NCBI GenBank assembly: GCA_946611595.1
Contig: CAMODY010000122.1
Span: forward strand, 1 to 5,446
DNA from: an uncultured Clostridia bacterium
GTDB lineage: Bacteria > Bacillota > Clostridia > Lachnospirales > Lachnospiraceae
Reading direction: 5' to 3'
DNA length: 5,446 nucleotides
Position numbers and translations under genes: made by a program. Position 1 is the first letter of the stretch; every line of letters begins with the position of its first letter. A model generated the notes under the pieces. That model was not told the origin of the DNA and made no database searches. It saw nothing but the letters and a program-made list of their open reading frames with translations. Shown piece after piece: positions 1 to 5,446 of this stretch.

Positions 1-341
1 CCGACCTGCTGTCTGATGGCGCAGTCCGCGTGACATTCTTTTCCGATCTGCGTAACTTCCAAAAGCGTCTCACCGATGCGAAGCTTTGTGCCGATCGGTA
101 GCGTGCAGAGCTCGATGCCTTCAGTCAGGATGTTTTCTGCAAATGCTCCAATCGGAATATCCGGGAATTTCGCCCGCATTTTTTCAACGCTTTCATCTGC
201 GAGCAAACTGACCTGGCGGTGCCAGTTTCCTGCATGGGCATCGCCGATGATGCCGTGCTCTTTCTTCAGCTGCACAGAATCGACCGGGTGTTTCATTGTT
301 CCTTTTTTCTCGCTGATACAGACAGCAATTACCTTTGCCAT
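1..341 (-). CDS. MOSC-domain protein, C-terminus cut off by window edge
   Basis: The ATG at 341-339 is preceded by a strong ribosome binding site (GAGGTGAG, five to six bases upstream), which fixes the start. The 113 visible codons read MAKVIAVCISEKKG at the N-terminus, then GDAHAG (residues 33-38), IGAFAENI (64-71) and GETLLEVTQIGKEC (90-103), with C103 and C107 near the truncated end. These are hallmarks of the MOSC fold, the beta-barrel domain found in the C-terminus of molybdenum cofactor sulfurase and in small stand-alone bacterial proteins such as YiiM. The family binds or handles molybdopterin or activated sulfur through a conserved cysteine; C103 is the likely counterpart. Roughly 40-50 C-terminal residues are missing, and a fused MogA-like domain outside the window cannot be excluded. 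It lies 43 bp downstream of the Rrf2 gene on the same strand, so co-transcription is likely. The family call is firm; the substrate is unknown. Confidence 0.88.
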   Translation of the reverse strand, partial: MAKVIAVCISEKKGTMKHPVDSVQLKKEHGIIGDAHAGNWHRQVSLLADESVEKMRAKFPDIPIGAFAENILTEGIELCTLPIGTKLRIGETLLEVTQIGKECHADCAIRQQV

Positions 342-357
342 TTTCTCACCTCATAAT

Positions 358-384
358 GTGACAAAAGAACCGTCCCCTTGTCAC
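358..384. repeat. 27-bp palindromic repeat, REP/MITE-like
   Basis: Perfect 7-bp inverted arms, GTGACAA (358-364) and TTGTCAC (378-384), flank a 13-bp core carrying ACCGTCCCC. The element fills most of the 43-bp gap between two minus-strand genes: it begins directly after the Rrf2 stop codon (387-385) and ends a few bases before the MOSC ribosome binding site. From memory, near-identical palindromes with a GGGGACGGTTC core are dispersed in many Firmicute genomes, some near REP-associated (Y1) transposases; this was not searched. As RNA it would form a small hairpin between the two reading frames and could modulate read-through. It has no U-tract, so it is not a standard intrinsic terminator. 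Confidence 0.6.
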
Positions 385-822
385 CTAAATTACATAATCG
401 TTGCCGTGACGTTCCTGCTCTTTGTCCAGAATGTCCTGCAAGGTGATCCCTTCGAGATATTCTGTGATCACATCATATAATCCCTGCCAGATCGGAAGGG
501 TCACGCACTCGGCGCTCCGCTCGCACTCGTTCGGCTCCTGATCCAGGCAGGCAACCGGAGCGATGGAGCCTTCGGTTAAACGAAGGACTTCAGCAACCGT
601 ATATTGTTCCGGCTTCCGGGCAAGCTTATAGCCGCCCTGTGCGCCGCGGTTGGTGAGCAGCATCCCCGTGTGGTTAAAGATCGGGATGATCTGCTCTAAA
701 TATTTCTTGGAGATCTGCTGACGCTTTGCAATGTCTTTGAGCGAGATGTAGCCGCTTTCTTTATGTTCAGCAAGATCGATCAGCATCCTGAGTGCGTAGC
801 GTCCCTTGGTTGAAATTTTCAT
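385..822 (-). CDS. Rrf2-family transcriptional regulator (IscR/CymR-like)
   Basis: This 145-residue DNA-binding regulator has the usual length for the family. It begins MKISTKGRYALRMLIDLA, the canonical Rrf2 N-terminus. A winged helix-turn-helix follows: ISLKDIAKRQQISKKYLEQI (26-45) is the helix-turn-helix, and the wing is RGAQGGYKLAR (59-69). A dimerisation helix runs from about 110 to 135. Three cysteines, C92, C100 and C106, sit in the linker where IscR carries its Fe-S ligands (C92, C98, C104 in E. coli). A cluster or redox-sensing role is therefore plausible, although the first spacing is two residues longer. CymR, the cysteine-metabolism repressor of Bacillus, is the other close model. 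The start is supported by AGGAGAG (834-828), five bases before ATG. It sits 96 bp after the amidotransferase stop and 43 bp before the MOSC gene. Likely targets are this locus; the sensed signal is inferred only. Confidence 0.93.
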   Translation of the reverse strand: MKISTKGRYALRMLIDLAEHKESGYISLKDIAKRQQISKKYLEQIIPIFNHTGMLLTNRGAQGGYKLARKPEQYTVAEVLRLTEGSIAPVACLDQEPNECERSAECVTLPIWQGLYDVITEYLEGITLQDILDKEQERHGNDYVI

Positions 823-918
823 GTTGTCTCTCCTGTAGTTATGTCTCTTCTGGATTCAGCCGGAAATCTATTTTCTGCATTCCTTCTTTTTTACAAATTC
901 TATAAACGAGCGCAGTCC

Positions 919-1689
919 TTATAAGAGTGCGTAGTCCAGATATAAGTGTTTTGCTTTATCCGCATTGTAGAAATACTCGTTCTCATGTGGAACTCCGCGA
1001 AAGCGCAGCTCCCCGTTTTGAAACGCGAGAAGCGTATTCATCGGAACCGGCTGCCAGTCCTTGGAATCAAGAGGCTGCGTGGAAAAGATCCGCGCCTTTC
1101 CCTGCTGCTTCATATGAAGGCTGCCTCTGTAGTTGGTATGAACGTACATTAGTTCTCCGTCGTACAACAGAAGATTTACCTTGTTCTCCGGGGTGATTTC
1201 GTGAATGATCCGATCGAGCAGGGCAAAGCGTTTTTCCGCATCATCGGCAGCTCCTTCTTCAAGGGCTTTATTCCATTGTTTGATAAAATACAGCAGGATC
1301 CTCTCGCTGTCCGTATGGCCTTTCTGGTGGTAAAACATCGGGTCCAGGATCTGGCTTTCAAAGATCGTTCCGTTATGCGCAAGCGTCCACGTCCTGCCGG
1401 CAGCATCCTTCATCACGAACGGATGCGTGTTCTCATATTCCACATGACCTTTTGTCGCAAGTCGGATGTGTGCGATCATATTTTGAGCTTCTGTATGGGC
1501 TGTCAGGCGGGCTTTCAGGTACATACTTTTGCAGGCATTGATAGGCTGCTTTTCCAGGGAAACTTCATTCCCATAGAAGAAAGCCATGCCCCAGCCGTCG
1601 GGATGCTGCATGCCGTGCGAAAAGAATTCGTGCAGCAGATCGTTCGTTTTGATTGGTTTTGGTGAGCTGATTCCGAATAGTTCGCACAT
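919..1689 (-). CDS. Stand-alone class II glutamine amidotransferase (YafJ/EgtC-like)
   Basis: This is a 256-residue N-terminal-nucleophile hydrolase with the GATase type 2 fold and no attached synthase domain. The second residue is Cys (MCELFG), the catalytic nucleophile freed by Met removal, which also fixes the start. Other family motifs are HPDGWG (29-34), HIRLATKGHVEYENTHPF (74-91) with R76, LAHNGTI (103-109) with N106-G107, and D127 in TDSERI. R76, N106/G107 and D127 match the residues that grip the glutamine side in PurF and GlmS, so it should cleave a gamma-glutamyl bond. EgtC, which removes gamma-glutamate during ergothioneine synthesis, belongs to this group. The gene starts one base after the gshA stop (TAA-C-ATG). 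Its only good Shine-Dalgarno, AAAGGAG, lies about 16 bases upstream inside gshA, suggesting translational coupling. The substrate is unknown; gamma-glutamylcysteine or a derivative is the natural candidate. Confidence 0.92.
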   Translation of the reverse strand: MCELFGISSPKPIKTNDLLHEFFSHGMQHPDGWGMAFFYGNEVSLEKQPINACKSMYLKARLTAHTEAQNMIAHIRLATKGHVEYENTHPFVMKDAAGRTWTLAHNGTIFESQILDPMFYHQKGHTDSERILLYFIKQWNKALEEGAADDAEKRFALLDRIIHEITPENKVNLLLYDGELMYVHTNYRGSLHMKQQGKARIFSTQPLDSKDWQPVPMNTLLAFQNGELRFRGVPHENEYFYNADKAKHLYLDYALL

Positions 1690-1690
1690 G

Positions 1691-2983
1691 TTATAACGTT
1701 TGTTTCTCCTTTGTAAGTTCCAGTCCTTTTTTTACAAAGCTTCCGTTGTAGAGTTTTCGGACTTTATATGCATAGCGGTTTTCCGCATTTGTAAATTTGT
1801 CATATTCATAATCCAGAATATCATTCACATCGATGCCCAGCGGGCGGAAGAAAAAGCGCATCCGCTCAATGATGATCTTCGAAGCGGAAACAAAGGAATA
1901 GCTGTCTCCGTTTTCATCGTACATATAGACGGTCTTAAGATCATAGCGCGCTGCGTTCTTGAAATTCTGAACCGCATGAACCTGGTCGTTGATCGTGACC
2001 GGAACGTCCGGCGTTCCTGCAAGCCAGACCAGCATCAGATGTGCAAACTGAATATCCCGGATGTCAAGTCCGGTCTCTTCCAGCGGATTAAGATCGATCA
2101 TGCGAAGTTCGATATGGTCCGCGCCGTTTTCGCGAAGTGCTGAAAGACTGTTAGGTCCGGCCGGTTTTAAGCGGATCGGATAGTACAGTTCTGAAGGCGC
2201 TTTTAAAGCTCCGTCATCAACATAGTGCTGCATGCTGTCCACATATTGGGGCAGTGATTCGTAATTGAAGATCGGCGTGAATTCATTCCAGTAGCCCATC
2301 TCGCTGCAGCGGACAGACGCCATGCCGGTAAAGATATCCCCGTCATATACACCCTTTTCCATAAAGGAACTGTCGAGGAGCGGGCTGGCTGCCGTGATCG
2401 GGACCATGATCCAGCCATAAACCGACATCCTCTTTGCAAGGGATAAATATAATTCGTTTTTGTATTCCTGGAAGCTCATGGCCTTTCCATCCGGCCCCTG
2501 GTCTTTCAGCGCCAGCTCGTAATCCGCCTTTAACAGATCTTCAGAAAAAGAGAAGTTAAAGTGGATTCCGGAAAAGGTCATTTTATAGCGGCCGTAGCGG
2601 CGGGATAAATGTTCGCGGTATGCGGTCTTTTCCGCAAGCTCGCCTTCAAACTGCGCGATCGGAATATCCAGCTCGTTTTTGATATATGGCGGATTGGAAA
2701 ACGGCCAGAGAAATTCCGGCTCCGGAAGAGACTGGAGCTTTTCGAGAACTCTTTCGGTATGGCCTTTCAATTCTTCGATCGCACCCTCCGGGCTGTTATG
2801 GACGCCGGTGTTGATCTCGATCTGGTTTTCTGAAAAATCGCGCGTGATGTTCGGATCATCCGGAAATGGATGCTTCGTATGCGAAAAATGGCCATCGCCC
2901 GTGATGCGGAGCGACTCTTTTTCGAGACCGAAATTTCCGTCTAAAAGATGTTCTTTAATATAAAGATTATTTATATGCAGCAT
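1691..2983 (-). CDS. gshA: Glutamate-cysteine ligase, monofunctional
   Basis: This ATP-dependent ligase joins L-glutamate and L-cysteine to gamma-glutamylcysteine in the cytoplasm. The 430 residues carry the GshA/GshF N-domain signature: GNFGLEKESLRI (16-27), whose E21 and E23 match the metal-binding glutamates of E. coli GshA (E27, E29); DFSENQIEINT (49-59), with D49 and E56 in the D60/E67 spacing; RYGRYKMTFSGIHFNFSF (129-146); VRCSEMGYWN; and ELRMIDLNPLEETGLD. It is shorter than E. coli GshA (518) and lacks the C-terminal ATP-grasp domain of bifunctional GshF (about 750), so it cannot itself make glutathione. The ribosome binding site GGGGAG (2995-2990) lies six bases before ATG. It leads the minus-strand gene set under a clear sigma-A promoter, and the amidotransferase follows after one base. 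Assignment to the ligase family is secure. The end product of the pathway is not shown by this window. Confidence 0.93.
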   Translation of the reverse strand: MLHINNLYIKEHLLDGNFGLEKESLRITGDGHFSHTKHPFPDDPNITRDFSENQIEINTGVHNSPEGAIEELKGHTERVLEKLQSLPEPEFLWPFSNPPYIKNELDIPIAQFEGELAEKTAYREHLSRRYGRYKMTFSGIHFNFSFSEDLLKADYELALKDQGPDGKAMSFQEYKNELYLSLAKRMSVYGWIMVPITAASPLLDSSFMEKGVYDGDIFTGMASVRCSEMGYWNEFTPIFNYESLPQYVDSMQHYVDDGALKAPSELYYPIRLKPAGPNSLSALRENGADHIELRMIDLNPLEETGLDIRDIQFAHLMLVWLAGTPDVPVTINDQVHAVQNFKNAARYDLKTVYMYDENGDSYSFVSASKIIIERMRFFFRPLGIDVNDILDYEYDKFTNAENRYAYKVRKLYNGSFVKKGLELTKEKQTL

Positions 2984-3013
2984 TTTATTCTCCCCATCAT
3001 AACTGCATTGCCT

Positions 3014-3050
3014 GCAAAGTACGTGAACTTCCTTTTACTCGTACGTTTGC
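3014..3050 (-). promoter_or_regulatory. Hairpin in the gshA 5' leader
   Basis: GCAAAGTACG (3014-3023) pairs with CGTAC-G-TTTGC (3040-3050) over ten base pairs with a single bulged base and a 16-base loop. It lies wholly inside the predicted gshA leader of about 80 nt, between the promoter and the ribosome binding site at 2995-2990. It has no following U-tract, so it is not an intrinsic terminator. It may be an RNA stability element, a protein-binding site, or a DNA operator downstream of the transcription start. No known riboswitch class was recognised. Confidence 0.45.
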
Positions 3051-3068
3051 CATACCCATATCATTGCT

Positions 3069-3097
3069 ATCATAGCACCTATTTCCTAGTAAATCAA
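3069..3097 (-). promoter_or_regulatory. Sigma-A promoter of gshA
   Basis: Read on the minus strand, TTGATT (3097-3092) and TATGAT (3074-3069) are separated by exactly 17 bp. Each hexamer matches its consensus (TTGACA, TATAAT) closely: four of six and five of six. Transcription would begin near 3062, giving a leader of about 80 nt before the gshA ATG. The -10 lies within a short direct repeat, TATCAT-TGC-TATCAT on the plus strand (3059-3073). This is the strongest promoter candidate seen in the window, and it probably drives gshA, the amidotransferase and perhaps the Rrf2 and MOSC genes. Confidence 0.75.
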
Positions 3098-3101
3098 TAG
3101 G
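3078..3101. promoter_or_regulatory. Candidate operator over the gshA promoter
   Basis: A perfect 6-bp inverted repeat, CCTATT (3078-3083) and AATAGG (3096-3101), with a 12-bp AT-rich middle. It covers the -35 hexamer and most of the -35/-10 spacer of the gshA promoter, where a bound dimer would exclude RNA polymerase. The overall span of 24 bp is in the size range of Rrf2-family operators such as IscR and CymR sites. The Rrf2 protein encoded downstream is the obvious candidate ligand, but the link is inferred from position only. Confidence 0.45.
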
Positions 3102-3113
3102 CATTGGGGTGAA

Positions 3114-3153
3114 TGATGGGACTTGCATGATTTTGAGATTTATACTACCATCA
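3114..3153. promoter_or_regulatory. Widely spaced inverted repeat upstream of the molybdoenzyme gene
   Basis: TGATGG (3114-3119) and CCATCA (3148-3153) form perfect 6-bp arms 28 bp apart. The intervening bases are AT-rich and contain TATACT (3141-3146), but no convincing -35 partner lies at 16-18 bp. Two half-sites with this spacing could bind an activator for the plus-strand gene. A chance occurrence is quite possible. Confidence 0.2.
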
Positions 3154-3162
3154 CACTGGAAG

Positions 3163-3182
3163 GGATCTTATAAAAGAGATCC
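3163..3182 (+). promoter_or_regulatory. Inverted repeat enclosing a TATAAA box
   Basis: GGATCT (3163-3168) and AGATCC (3177-3182) flank TATAAAAG. TATAAA at 3169-3174 is a plausible -10 element for the plus-strand molybdoenzyme gene and would put the transcript start near 3181, about 50 nt before its start codon. No recognisable -35 lies at the right distance, so transcription may need an activator. The dyad could be an operator covering the -10. No U-tract follows, so it is not a standard terminator. Confidence 0.35.
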
Positions 3183-3219
3183 TTATCTTAATGGCGAATT
3201 CTAGCCACATGTAAATAAC

Positions 3220-3235
3220 GGGGGTGCAAATTTTG
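3220..3235 (+). promoter_or_regulatory. Ribosome binding site and TTG start of the molybdoenzyme
   Basis: GGGGGTG (3220-3226) lies six bases before TTG (3233-3235). The frame is closed upstream by TAA at 3212-3214, and the first in-frame ATG comes 17 codons later with no ribosome binding site. The in-frame GTG at 3224 would add only three residues, but it overlaps the Shine-Dalgarno and has none of its own. TTG at 3233 is therefore preferred. Confidence 0.6.
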
Positions 3236-5446
3236 GAGAAAAAGGTAGGAAACAGGTATACCCGTCTTGTCAGCCATAGTCTGATGGGGCCTGAAAGCGG
3301 TGCGCTTTGTGAGGTCGATTGTGAGGATGGAAAGATCATCCGAATTAATCCATATACCTATGACAGCGAATATACGGATGCAAACTGTAACCCCTGGCAT
3401 ATGGAAGCCAGAGGCAAAACATTTGATCCGCCAAAGAGGGTAAATATTACCCATATGGGTCTTTGCTATAAGACCAGAGTCTATTCCCCGAACAGGATCC
3501 TTTATCCGATGAAGAGAGTTGACTGGGATCCGGATGGAGAACGCCATCCGGAGACGCGTGGCATCAGCGGATACGAGAGGATCTCCTGGGAGGAAGCTGC
3601 ACGGATCTGTGCAAATGAAATCAAACGAATCAATAAAACCTATGCGCCGGAAGCGATCCTCTGTGAATCCGATATGCATGGAGAGGGCAAAAACGTTGCG
3701 CCGTCCCATGGATGTCCGAACCGTATGTTCTCCCTGACGGGCGGCTATACCCAGCAGATGAGAAACATGGATTCCTGGGAAGGCTGGTACTGGGGAGCAA
3801 AGCACGTATGGGGATGTGAGCCGGTCGGCGAAATGGCGCCGCAGGCAAACCTGATCCCGGATATGGCGCAAAACAGCGACGGTCTTTTGTTCTGGGGCTG
3901 CGACCCGGAAGTTACGCCGCTCGGCTTCGGTATGAAAATGCCGACGCTTCTTTGCTATTGGTTTACAGAGCTTGGTATCAAGAGCATTTATATTTGTCCG
4001 GATCTGAATTACGGAGCGGCCATCCATGCAGATAAATGGATTCCGGTCCTTCCGAACACAGACACGGCTCTTCAGCTTGCCATTGCATATCAGTGGCTGA
4101 CATCTGATACCTACGACAAGGAATATATCGATAAACATGCCTATGGCTTTGATAAATTTGTTGATTATGTCCTCGGAAAGGAAGACGGCATTCCGAAGAC
4201 GCCGAAATGGGCGAGCGAGAAATGCGGCGTTCCGGTCTGGACGATCAAGGCGCTGGCAGATTATTGGGCAGAAAACCGCGTTTCCATCTGTCACGGAAAC
4301 GGCGGCAGCTATATCCGCGCGCCGTATGCAACGGAACCTGCAAGACTGGAAGTTATGCTGCTTGGTATGCAGGGGCTTGGAAAGCCGGGCGTACATCAGT
4401 GCAAGCTCATTGAATGGAATATGTGGGCAAAGAATTATCCGCTGCCTTATACACCGGAATTTGTTCCTGCGGTTCCTCATATCTGTGATGCGATCCGTAC
4501 GGTTCCGGGTGACATTCCGTCAAATATTAAGATGAGCCGCTTCCCGCTTTCTGATGATCAGAAAAAGCGGGCTCCTGAGATCGTGGATCTGTTTGAAGTC
4601 CTTCCGGGACCGAAACAGTATATCCCGAGATGTCTGGTGCAGACGGCGATCGTGGATAAACACGCAGAGTGGATGGGAATGAGCTGCTTTGCAACTGCAG
4701 GAAATCCAAGACCGGGAAACAACCGCGTTCCGACGGTTTACGACCAATTTGAGAAAAACCAGTATCCGCGTCCGGGTATGAGCCGCATCCATATGATCTG
4801 GTCTACAGCTCCGTGCAATGTTACCTGCTGGAATGACGGCTTTAAGTTCCAGCGCGCATATCGGGATCCGGATATTGAAACTTTCGTAGTACAGCATCCG
4901 TGGATGGAAAACGACTGCTACTTTGCAGACCTTCTTCTTCCTGTATGCACCAAGCATGAAATGCATGATATCGGAAACGATATGTCCAGCGGCACCTTCG
5001 TGTCGATCTATAAAGAAGAACCTTGTATTCCGCCGCGCGGAGAATCTGTTTCCGACTTTGATGTGTGCGTAAAGATACTCGAGCAGTTTGGACCGGAATA
5101 CGTCAAAGCTTATACAGGCGATCTTACGGAAGAAGAAAGAGTTCGTTTCTTCTATAAAGCATCCGGCTGTGAAGAGCGGATGAGCTTTGAAGAATGGAAT
5201 GAAAAGAAGATCTTTGTGGTCCCGGTGAGCGAGACCGCCAAAGATGCAGTACCGGGACTCGGAGACTTTGCGGAAGATCCGACAGAATATCCGCTTGAGA
5301 CTCCAACGGGACTGCTGGAATATTCTTCTTCCAACATCGAAAAATTCATGCCGGACGATGAAGAACGTCCGCCGGTTCCGCACTGGGTGGAAAAGGGAGA
5401 GTGGCATGACGAGCGCCTTTCCTCTGAACGGGCAAAAACATATCCG
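3233..5446 (+). CDS. Transhydroxylase-like molybdopterin (bis-MGD) enzyme, large subunit, C-terminus cut off
   Basis: The frame is open from the start codon to the window end (738 codons). It belongs to the DMSO-reductase superfamily and, by motifs, is closest to the large subunit of pyrogallol-phloroglucinol transhydroxylase of Pelobacter acidigallici. Shared stretches include ARGKTFDPPK (59-68), LYPMKR (90-95), YERISWEEA (114-122), MDSWEGWYWG (179-188), YDKEY, DYVLGK, MQGLGKPG and GESVSDF. S181 is the expected Mo ligand, with D180, W182, H149 and probably Y406 in the active site. The N-terminal CxxCxxxC [4Fe-4S] motif is absent, as in transhydroxylase, so electrons would pass through a ferredoxin-like small subunit expected downstream. 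No Tat or Sec signal is seen, so it is cytoplasmic. The last residues (AKTYP) align with the start of the final dinucleotide-binding domain, leaving about 130 residues missing. The protein holds 24 cysteines by manual count. Transhydroxylase residues Y152, R153 and W354 appear replaced, so the substrate is probably different; other hydroxylated aromatics are candidates. Confidence 0.88.
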   Translation, partial: MEKKVGNRYTRLVSHSLMGPESGALCEVDCEDGKIIRINPYTYDSEYTDANCNPWHMEARGKTFDPPKRVNITHMGLCYKTRVYSPNRILYPMKRVDWDPDGERHPETRGISGYERISWEEAARICANEIKRINKTYAPEAILCESDMHGEGKNVAPSHGCPNRMFSLTGGYTQQMRNMDSWEGWYWGAKHVWGCEPVGEMAPQANLIPDMAQNSDGLLFWGCDPEVTPLGFGMKMPTLLCYWFTELGIKSIYICPDLNYGAAIHADKWIPVLPNTDTALQLAIAYQWLTSDTYDKEYIDKHAYGFDKFVDYVLGKEDGIPKTPKWASEKCGVPVWTIKALADYWAENRVSICHGNGGSYIRAPYATEPARLEVMLLGMQGLGKPGVHQCKLIEWNMWAKNYPLPYTPEFVPAVPHICDAIRTVPGDIPSNIKMSRFPLSDDQKKRAPEIVDLFEVLPGPKQYIPRCLVQTAIVDKHAEWMGMSCFATAGNPRPGNNRVPTVYDQFEKNQYPRPGMSRIHMIWSTAPCNVTCWNDGFKFQRAYRDPDIETFVVQHPWMENDCYFADLLLPVCTKHEMHDIGNDMSSGTFVSIYKEEPCIPPRGESVSDFDVCVKILEQFGPEYVKAYTGDLTEEERVRFFYKASGCEERMSFEEWNEKKIFVVPVSETAKDAVPGLGDFAEDPTEYPLETPTGLLEYSSSNIEKFMPDDEERPPVPHWVEKGEWHDERLSSERAKTYP

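Noticed and set aside
76..480. A 134-codon plus-strand frame across the MOSC start, the palindrome and the end of the Rrf2 gene
   Set aside because: It overlaps two well-supported genes and a repeat on the other strand and shows no recognisable domain.
823..918. A promoter or terminator between the amidotransferase and the Rrf2 gene
   Set aside because: The best pair, TTGTAA (896-891) and AAATAG (873-868) at 17 bp, has a very poor -10, and no stem followed by a T-run is present on the coding strand; the gap is left unassigned.
1201..1665. A 154-codon plus-strand frame opposite the amidotransferase
   Set aside because: The opposite strand encodes a protein with every catalytic motif of class II amidotransferases; this is its shadow.
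3191..3214. A seven-codon leader peptide (MANSSHM) upstream of the molybdoenzyme
   Set aside because: It has no Shine-Dalgarno and no regulatory codon run, so it is probably chance.
3188..4480. A 430-codon open frame on the minus strand
   Set aside because: It lies opposite the molybdoenzyme, has a low-complexity Arg/Ile/Phe-rich translation with no family motif, and is explained by the codon bias of the sense gene.
4520..5407. A 295-codon open frame on the minus strand
   Set aside because: It is also antisense to the molybdoenzyme, with no motif and no ribosome binding site; the sense frame is continuous and matches a known family.
1..5446. tRNA, rRNA, CRISPR array or insertion sequence
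   Set aside because: No tRNA-like cloverleaf, regularly spaced repeats or transposase reading frame was seen; the window is filled by the five genes and the short intergenic gaps described.

Overview
The window looks like part of the chromosome of an anaerobic Firmicute, probably a clostridium (Lachnospiraceae-like). This is inferred from the moderate GC content, strong GGAG-type ribosome binding sites, a clostridial-style Rrf2 regulator, a very cysteine-rich molybdoenzyme, and homology of that enzyme to the pyrogallol transhydroxylase of fermenting anaerobes. The taxonomic assignment is tentative.

Layout: two divergent blocks share a control region of about 250 bp (2984-3232). On the minus strand, in transcription order, lie gshA (glutamate-cysteine ligase, 2983-1691), a stand-alone class II glutamine amidotransferase (1689-919, one base after gshA), an Rrf2-family regulator (822-385) and a MOSC-domain protein (341 to the window edge, truncated). 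On the plus strand a large molybdopterin (bis-MGD) enzyme begins at about 3233 and runs off the end, with 738 codons visible. It is related to the large subunit of pyrogallol-phloroglucinol transhydroxylase. It lacks the N-terminal [4Fe-4S] cysteine motif but keeps the Asp-Ser-Trp active-site triplet.

The control region holds a good sigma-A promoter for gshA (TTGATT-N17-TATGAT, minus strand). A perfect 6+6 bp inverted repeat lies across its -35 and spacer. The gshA leader contains a 10-bp hairpin. In front of the molybdoenzyme a second inverted repeat encloses a TATAAA box. A 27-bp palindromic repeat of dispersed-element type lies between the Rrf2 and MOSC genes.

How the genes may work together (inference): gshA makes gamma-glutamylcysteine. 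The adjacent amidotransferase has every residue needed to hold and cleave a gamma-glutamyl group, which recalls the EgtA/EgtC pair of ergothioneine synthesis, but no EgtB, EgtD or glutathione synthetase is visible. The Rrf2 protein, with three cysteines spaced much as in IscR, is a plausible thiol or Fe-S sensor for the locus. The MOSC protein fits molybdenum cofactor metabolism and may be linked to the divergent bis-MGD enzyme.
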